Of a stretch of DNA of 64,000 nt, positions 53,368 to 64,000 are shown one piece after another. The translations under genes were made by a program, and so were the position numbers. The notes under the pieces are model-generated. The model had not been told where the DNA came from and did not search any database. It worked only from the letters and a program-made list of their open reading frames with translations. Numbering within the stretch: the first letter of the stretch is position 1; every line of letters begins with the position of its first letter. Origin of the DNA: Atrina japonica (Eukaryota; Mollusca; Bivalvia; Pterioida; Pinnidae). Location of the stretch: the NCBI GenBank assembly GCA_030159075.1, contig BROG01000076.1, positions 1,100,001-1,164,000 of the forward strand, in the 5' to 3' direction.

Positions 53368-53765
53368 TCAAAAGGTGGGATCAGGTGCCATGGAGGAGTA
53401 AGTATCCCCTGTCGACCGGTCACACCCGCCTTCAGTCCACAGTCAAATCCAAATGAAATACTGTAGAATCACAAATATTCATGGGGTTAAAATTTCGTTG
53501 TTTTTAAAATAAAACAAATCTGTTGACATTAAATTTCTTTGAAATAAAAAACCTGTTTGTAATGGACCCTATAATTATATAATAATCTAAAATTTCGTCA
53601 TAGTTTAAATTACGTTTATAAATGAAAACAACTAAATAAACGAATTTAAAGCCAAAACGAAATTTTCTGATTCTATAGTACGTGAGGAACGAATCCTCGT
53701 CGCAATCGGTACTGACGTCTTAACAACCGCCATCGAACAGGTAACTCAATATTTCACTTAGTGAT
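53365..53765 (-). mobile_element. Retroelement family L1x, fragment C2 (interrupted)
   Basis: Starts at tatcaaaaggtgggatcagg, the same point as an internal site of copy C (53073), so C and C2 form a head-to-tail pair or tandem duplication. Homology is split at 53460/53679 by a TA-flanked MITE and resumes at cgtgaggaacgaatcctcgt. Confidence 0.8.
53461..53678. mobile_element. 218-bp TA-flanked MITE
   Basis: Ends ctgtagaatca and, complemented, ctatagaatca are inverted repeats (10 of 11). TA lies on both sides (53459-53460, 53679-53680). Copy C carries the uninterrupted sequence gaaatacgtgagg at this point, consistent with insertion at a TA. Interior has taaaatttcgt in both orientations. Non-autonomous, Tc1/mariner-like by its target site. 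Confidence 0.85.
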
Positions 53766-53879
53766 CGCTAACTTTAAATTTTATATTTCCGTCAAACCTT
53801 TGAATGTCTGATTAATTTTTTTTATTATTATTGTTCTTACGTTAAAATATTGCAATACGATCCTCACTTATGTTAAAAC

Positions 53880-54035
53880 AAAATATAAAATCACAGATAC
53901 CAAAGTATAAATTTCCAGGGTGTCCAGGATACATATACAAATCTGGTGAACATTATTAGACAAACACGGACCTCTGGAAATCCACAGATTGGATCAGATG
54001 CCATGGAGGAGTAAGCATCCGCTAGTGAGCGGTCA
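53880..54035 (-). mobile_element. Retroelement family L1x, 3' UTR fragment F
   Basis: The plus strand shows cacagataccaaagtataaa, gtgtccaggatacatataca, ggacctctggaaatccacag and gatgccatggaggagtaagc. Confidence 0.8.
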
Positions 54036-56468
54036 CAGTTCAATATGATTTATGTTTACTACATTAGATGTAACTGGTGGGCCTGTATCTTCAATGGTGT
54101 AAATATTTCACATAAAATAGATGTGACCAATACTTGGTGGTTCAGTGACTGCCTATACATCTACACATTCAACGAAAACAAACCCGAAAATATACCCTAA
54201 TAAACTCTAATCTATTTTATTCATTTAAAAGGATGTACATGTAACGGTACAGAAAGAAATAGCCTGGGCGAGGAGTTAAAAAAGATATAACCTTGACAAA
54301 AATAATTATCAAGGGAGATTACTAAATGGTAAAAAGTATAACGAACGTAATGCGTGTACCAGACACCCTGCCCTTGTAAGGCTCGTGTCTGTCTCAAATA
54401 TGGTGAGCCAAGGCGAATATAGTAGCAAGGTATGACCGGGACAAAACGTAAACGGAAGGACGGACAGCTGGATTCATTTACGAAACCAACAAATAAATTT
54501 TGAAATAACTAATCAGACGATCACAGGTTTGACGGAAATCTGCTCTACTTGTTTTTCTTTTGATTTTTCAGATTTTCTCAAATTACCGAATTTAGTAAAA
54601 TTTTGAAGTCTTCAAAGCGGATGAATTTACAAATGTTTGAAAATTGTTTTGTTTCCCTCTGCTGGTTTGACTATTTTAGTTGTGTTTTTTCTATTAGCGT
54701 TTGATCTTTTAGATTAATGATAATATGGGTACATATTTCCTCTAGATTAAGACATTTGGAGATTTCTCTGACTATTTTAGCGGAACGTATACCGAATTAT
54801 TACAATTTTACAGTGAATAATCTTCAAATAGTTTTACATAATAACGAGATTGATACAACAAACAGGTACTTTGATGTTTAATTTTAAACAATTTAGATAA
54901 GCACGTATTTAAATCACTCGTATGTGTATATAGTTAGCCAAATATTGAACAGTTGATTCCAAATATTTCTTTAGGCATTTTTGTCTTCCATTTAATATTC
55001 ACGTATTAATCGGATATTTCAATAGACCAGTGGAATGTGCATTTCTTACGGGAACACTGAAATTACTTTCGGTTGTAATTGTCTAAAGTATTTCCGGTCT
55101 CTACCTATAAAGCAAATATATTCGTTAAATTTGATAAAGTCTTACTAAAGAATTACTGCTAGCTTTCCGCAACGTATAAAATGTATGACGATGCATATCT
55201 TTCGGGTTAATGGTATTTCAGGTATGTGAAGGACTCGGCGAAAGATTATGTCTCACCTAATTTATAGATCGAATTATCGATTATGTACACCTTAATGAAA
55301 ACTGTTACAAAAGTGTTCAGCCAATTTATACTGGATATAACGCACCATATATTAATTGAAAATATTTTGAATTATTTTTCATTTAACATTTCTACATCTA
55401 AATAGATTAAAAATACCAATCAATTCTAAAGATCTGACAAGGACCAACCTGAAAATAATATCAACACCTTGTTTCCATCTCCTATATTTTACCTGTAAAT
55501 TTTTAACGTGGGAAAGAATAGGGAATAACTTTTGATTAAAGGGGAATTTTAAAGTTGAACAAACGTGATTAAAATGGCAATAACATAAATCAAACAGACA
55601 CATCCTCATTCCAGTATTGATAACATTAGTTATAAAACAATATTAACTCAAGAAAAGTTGGTACTTGTAATTTTAGAATCACGATCAACAGGAACAAGAT
55701 ATCTTTATCGATAAATTCAACATACAAATCTGATATATATTTACCAACTCGCTCTTCTATACCTGCATGTCATTGAAGTTCCTTCAAATATCAGATAGGA
55801 ATTTCAAATACAATCTAAGCGTTTCTTGCAGCTAATTGTGTATTTATTTATTTTTAGTTTTCGATAAAAACATAAAACAAACAAACAATTATGATAAGGA
55901 GACATTTGATTAACCACAAATACTCCTGTTCGTAAAAAAATAGTTTAAGACAAATTTGCAATGGATAAACCATCACGTGTTTGTAAACCATCAAAGGAAT
56001 ATTGGTTGATACCGAAAAATCAGAAATGATCCGAAATTCTGCTGTAATACGTTTTTGACCGTGTACCGACCTCTTTGAAATGCACGTGTACGAATGAAAT
56101 TGAAATAATAAATAAACACAAAGAGAAGATATAGACTAAAGTTTCTCTTTTTTAACAGTGCTGAAGAACGATTCAATATTATATCGTTTTCCATGCCGAC
56201 AATAATTGATTTTTCTAATACAAACATATATATGTGAATACTATGAATTATAAAGTTCGTGAAAATGTCTAGAACAAACTTAGATACATAATAAAAGTCC
56301 AGGGAAACTTTAACATAAGGACAAATGTAAAAAAAAATTGTTTTATTGTTTTAAGCCTGACCAAATGTTTTCATCTTTTCGGAAAAGCTTTAAAGTTCCA
56401 CAAATTTTGATCTGAGTTATAGAAGTGTGAAAAAACTATACAGGAGTTTAATTCCACAGGTTATATTT

Positions 56469-56472
<4 letters not shown>
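54036..56472. other. Intergenic, nothing recognised
   Basis: 54290-54480 is less A+T-rich and could be an old repeat (ttaaaaaagatataaccttg, aatatggtgagccaagg), with no partner here. Confidence 0.45.

Positions 56473-56552
<80 letters not shown>
56473..56552. repeat. (AT)n microsatellite
   Basis: About 40 units. Confidence 0.95.
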
Positions 56553-59066
<2,514 letters not shown>

Positions 59067-59320
59067 TTTGAAATATCTTTAAAATATTAGAAACTGGTAT
59101 AGTCTATAGTTTACAAAATCGATCGTCTTGATATTTTGTTTAGGCCTTTTAGGACCTATTGACAAAACTATAACTTTCATAATATTTATAATGCTTATCG
59201 CTTATTTCAATCAATTTACTAGTTAGATTTCTTCATATATATAAAACTAAATTTGGAAAAACACATTTTTGTCCTTAAATGGAATGCAAATTTTGTTAAT
59301 TTGGTTGTGGGACTCATTAC

Positions 59321-59433
<113 letters not shown>

Positions 59434-59783
59434 TTAATCAGTGCTTTGTTTTCGTATTGACATGGATTTAGTACGACAAATTTAGTCGAAATATCCAGAT
59501 CAATACGGAAAACCAATGACCAATTAACCTTTTATAAATTCCTCTACATTCTCTTTTAAAAACCGAAAATCATATGGGAATCAGAACTCGACCATTTACC
59601 GGTAAAGTTAAACTAGAATGCCTATCAAAGCCACAAACCTTTGTTACTTTTGATAAAGTACGGCCATTCTATGGACTAAACATTTTGGTCGATAAAGAAA
59701 ACAATAATGGATATTAGAAGTTTGACATTGGAACACAGTTTAAAAAATTAATGAATGGACTATGTAATGCTGACAATATTCCA

Positions 59784-59892
<109 letters not shown>

Positions 59893-60109
59893 TCAAAGTA
59901 CAGTACAAGTTCATACTTAAGTTAGATTGGGTGACATGTGTCACGAATGCGACCTACTGTGCACCGTTGTCGCTAGTTGTCGTGTGTAAACTTTTGAACA
60001 TTTTAGTTATTTTAATAATGAGCCAATTCTCATCAAATTAGATATGTAGCTTCTCTGAAGGTAACAAAATTGTGATTTTCTTCCGAATGAAAAGTTTAAT
60101 CAGTGGACA

Positions 60110-60345
60110 GGTAAGATTTGGTTTGAGTTTGGCTTTCGTTTTACGGCACATTCAACGAGTTGGTTGCAGCCAATTGTAATGGTGGATGAAAATACCCGGT
60201 TACATTGTACCAAGAATCACGAGATCATCAGCTGGATCTGTAAGACATTTTGAGTCACACTCTTCACAGTGGATACGCACGGTCCTTGGCCTCATAAACC
60301 ACTGCCTCAACTCCTTCGGAACTAACGGTTATTCAGTGTGGTGCA
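60110..60345 (-). mobile_element. Mollusc-type SINE, second copy (inverted, diverged)
   Basis: On the minus strand: a tRNA-like head region (gttgaggcagtggtttatga), then gtaaccgggtattttcatcc, then ttgaatgtgccgtaaaacga. The order matches the 46431-46573 copy (gtaaccggggtttctcctcc, then ttgagtatggcgtaaaac) with heavy divergence. More complete at the 5' end than the first copy. Confidence 0.55.
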
Positions 60346-62064
60346 ATAATTTTCGAAAATGATCCACTACACTACTTTCGTCATTACTACGTAACCATAG
60401 AAGCTATGCTTTGATATGGCGGACACGGAAAAGCCGTTGAAACATCTATATTCTGTAGCAATAAGAAACGGGATCGGTTTTAATAAAATTCCGATTCATG
60501 TTTTCACAATCATAATTTATTATTTCTTTGTCTTCTATGGTAATCGTTCGATTTCCATTCAGGAAAACCAAGGTCTTTAGTTTTCATTCGGAATATAACG
60601 AGATATTGATCGGAAGCTCTCCCGAGTGTTATTCTTAGTCTCCAAACCAACATTTGGTTATGTATAAAATTATCATTATGACTACTCATATTTGTTAAAA
60701 TGATTTAAAATATAACACAATTAACACTTTATTTCACAATGATATGAAAGTTAAAATTTGGGGCAAAATTCGATACTAAGCGTGGTAGTGGTGTAAGCCG
60801 AAATCGAAGAGGTAGTGTAGATGTTTCGGAGTGTTTTTATGCTGACATTAACCGTTCCTTTGCAGGGTTAGAATGAATGAAAAAGCACCACCTGTATGTG
60901 TCCACTGCAAAGTTTCCGATGTATGATACATCCCAATCAGTGATGACATACCCATGAAGGTGAAAAAGTTCAAGTGGGATGAAAAACATGTTTATAGTCT
61001 GTAGACTGTAAGGCTTATACGTCAACATTTGGGTAACGTTATAAACGTTCTGAGGTTATTTATTGACGCTACACAGTTGAAGAGATTTGCTGTGATGCGG
61101 ACATTGCAGCAAGATTAATTGCTTATGTTTTTATGTTTTAGCTTTGTTTTGTCACGTATTTCTCCGGAAGCGAAATTATTACTTCCGTCTATAGTGTTAA
61201 CCCGTGTTGTTTGGAGCAAACGTCCTTGGTTCGTAAGGATGTTGTCACTTATTGACGCGTTTTCAAATCTGATTCATATAGTGTTTGAAATATATGATAT
61301 ATAATATATCTAAATTTAGTATCTGATAAAACAAACCTAAAATTCCCTTAAAAACCTGATGATAAATTCCATAACAATAGCGTACTGAGTTTTTGTCTGT
61401 CACGTCTTCTACATCCGGAATACGGTGTCGTCTGCACGACTTACGCAACACAACACGGATTTAGTAGCTCATTCTTGTATTACCTTTCTACGACAACTTG
61501 GGACAATCTAAAAGGTTTGTCTTGGAGAGTGCTTGAACTGTTTCCATCCGTCTCAAAGTACATTAGTTTTAGGAGAATAAAACAAATCATTTAATGGCAA
61601 AGGTAATAAGTTTCATTAGACAGTTGTCCGTTGTTTTCGGTGATACATTTCTTTAAAACCATCAAACCTGGTAAAGGTGTGACCAGGAGTTTACAATGGA
61701 TCAGTACTTAAAGAACTTTTATTTCTGTCTAAACACATCTTTTTATATATCTATCGCTCGTATACATGTTTTTCAAGACGAAAATAGAGTATCACGGTCT
61801 TTTTATGGAAAGTTTATAACCAGTTTATACACTGTAATAACAATTTGTTTATAAATGACCGTTATTTTTCATTTCAGATTAATGTCTTATCCGCCGGTAA
61901 ATGAATAATTAAAGTTTCTCGTGTGACTAGAAATGAAGACGGACCTGGATCGGTCTTGTTATTGACTTCAACATTCTCTGTGAATAGCGGTATTGATCTT
62001 GGAAGGCATAAAAAGAGTGATCGTCTTTGAAAGATCAATAGAACGATAAGGTGAAAGTAAGAGA
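60346..62064. other. Intergenic, nothing recognised
   Basis: No supported gene. Confidence 0.5.
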
Positions 62065-62067
62065 TAC

Positions 62068-62104
<37 letters not shown>

Positions 62105-62165
62105 CAGATAGACAGACAGACGGACAGAGAATAAGAGAGATAGATAGATAGATAAATAGTTAGAT
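62065..62165. repeat. (GATA)n with (GACA)n units
   Basis: GATA array with GACA variants and a second short GATA run; followed by a short (AT)n near 62202-62220. Confidence 0.95.
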
Positions 62166-62585
62166 ACGTTTGTTATATTGTATTCACCCCCAAGGAAATA
62201 TACAATATATATATATATATTTGTGTGTGTCATTTCTCATGCCTATGCGTAAAGATTTGTTCGAAATTAAGATCAATGTCGATTATAAGGAGACTCCACA
62301 CCATGGAGATTAAATCTGATAACTTGATGAGCCGGTTTGATAGCAGTAAAGGTAGTGTAATGGAACCATTTATTCACAATACACATTCATTTCGTTATAG
62401 TTGTTGAATGTATTTTCCTCTCAGGTAGTAATGGAAGAATGAAAGTCATGAATTATTTGCTTTCCAAATGTCCGTATGATGTCTTGTCTATAAAAGAGAC
62501 ATAAATACAAGACCGCTACCTTGAAAAATATATGCCAGTTCTGTTTTGAGCACACATCCCATGGTTTGCTAGTTGATTGATCTTG

Positions 62586-62694
<109 letters not shown>

Positions 62695-62739
62695 TATGGT
62701 ATGTATGAGTGAAAGATTCTTGAGTGGGACATTAAACAA

Positions 62740-62850
62740 CAATACAGCAGCAGCGGCACCAGCAACAACAACAACAATACCAAAGTTATAGTTGTTTAAC
62801 AGAAGAGGAGACAACAAATGCCCAAGACGATCGTTTCCGTCAATAAGACT
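62740..62850 (+). repeat. (CAR)n run and SINE-like common tail
   Basis: A CAG/CAA-rich stretch (62744-62776) runs into ataccaaagttatagttg and, further on, caagacgatcgtttccgtca, the tail shared with repeats near 20400, 49310 and 51385. Confidence 0.5.
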
Positions 62851-63787
62851 GAATCAGTTGAGCTCGGGTGTCATATCAATGTACATATCCGAAAGTAAAA
62901 GAGATATAATTTCAGACCAAATAATGTAATATGATATAAATCAGATGTCGCGTGATCCAGAAAATCTGTTTTGTTTATCTCATGATTTGGGCATTCCAAA
63001 ACACGCCGTTACCACACCCTTACAGTTTAAATTATGTTGTCGCAAGTACCTTGATCAACACCACAGAATTATCAATGAAAAACTGCAGTACGAGTGTTCC
63101 TAATATTTGCTTACGTAATGGGGAAACTAAGGCCAGATTTGAACGACGATAGGTAGTCAGGGTTGTTCGCAGTCTAAACAAAGTAGTGTGGGCGTTATCT
63201 AATACCCATCCCTATTTCAAGCTGTGTCCTCCAAAATTCGTGTCGCAACAAATCTTAAGGTCAGGTCTCATTCTGAAGCAGATAGCAGTTAGGCATTGAT
63301 GTCTCATTGTATTTTCCGAATACTACATCTTCCAGATACCGTTAAAGCATTCTTGCGCTTCTATTTATTTACTTTATATGCCCCCTTGATTGCGAAACTG
63401 TCCTTAGGCATTTTGACGAATTTGTAAAGGGTGTCGCTATTGTAAATATCAGAAGAATTTCAAATGTTTACATTAAAAGTAGTTGATCTTTCGACCGTGT
63501 GTGTTTGTCGTGTAAACAAATCACAGTTCTGCATGTGAATTATCGTAACACCACTCAACAATATTTAGAATTGCTGTACTTCAAGATCAAATGAGGGCTG
63601 ACGAGATTTTATTCTTATGATGGTGTCTTGGAAGTCGATTTACAGCCTCTATAACAACGTTAACAGTTTAACAATCGACTTGGCGTACATCGTTATTTTC
63701 TATATACAACTAGAAAAGAAAGTATCCTTACAAATTCAAAGCGAAAAAAAAAAGTTTCGGGTATAGTATGTGCTTTCAGTTTATATG

Positions 63788-63789
<2 letters not shown>
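62851..63789. other. Intergenic, nothing recognised
   Basis: No supported gene. Confidence 0.5.

Positions 63790-63878
<89 letters not shown>
63790..63878. repeat. (GA)n microsatellite
   Basis: About 44 GA units ending in a G-run; its Arg-Glu translation is not a protein. Confidence 0.95.
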
Positions 63879-63883
<5 letters not shown>

Positions 63884-64000
63884 ACCGTTACCTTTTATTC
63901 AGATTGGAGATCTGATGATTCATTACAATTTAAGTTTGAATGAGGTATAATAATATTTTATCAGCTTTTAATATCACGTTCATTCGTCAGTTTATTTGCA

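Noticed and set aside
63768..63950. Arg-Glu repeat protein
   Set aside because: Translation of a (GA)n microsatellite.

Overview
The window looks like non-genic, repeat-dominated nuclear DNA of an invertebrate, most likely a bivalve mollusc. This is inferred from strong A+T richness, about a dozen long (AT)n arrays, one intron-containing animal cytochrome P450 gene with GT-AG splice sites, two SINE copies of a type I associate with mollusc genomes, and remnants of DIRS-type and non-LTR retrotransposons. There are no operons and no bacterial gene density. Species cannot be named from the sequence alone.

Layout. 1-953 is a T-rich low-complexity tract running into a dispersed repeat (954-1330). 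1714-4068 (minus strand) is the only convincing intact host gene: a four-exon, 486-residue cytochrome P450 of the CYP7/CYP8 type. 4069-9639 has no recognisable gene. 9640-10148 is a minisatellite. 10955-11427 is a second copy of the 954-1330 repeat, interrupted by a 99-bp foldback element. From 11.4 to 36 kb the sequence is intergenic, with microsatellites, foldback elements (19540-19714, 20193-20275, 31085-31290), a 75-bp tandem repeat with an unusual coding look (22447-22690), tRNA-like SINE debris and scattered repeats.

From 36.5 kb onward mobile-element remains dominate. There is a 375-bp TIR element (36494-36868) next to the C-terminal coding end of a non-LTR-like retrotransposon (36883-37305), and at least seven more copies of the same 3' region, one interrupted by a 218-bp TA-flanked MITE at 53461-53678. 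A decayed DIRS-type element (gag-like, RT/RNase H, tyrosine-recombinase fragment) occupies 43390-46168 on the minus strand. A mollusc-type SINE lies at 46431-46573, with a second, inverted copy near 60.1-60.35 kb. The rest is unannotatable A+T-rich DNA with simple repeats.

No functional link between the P450 and the mobile elements is visible. The most informative observations are insertions whose empty site is preserved in a paralogous repeat inside the same window, which directly show past mobility, and the unusually short haem-cysteine loop of the P450.
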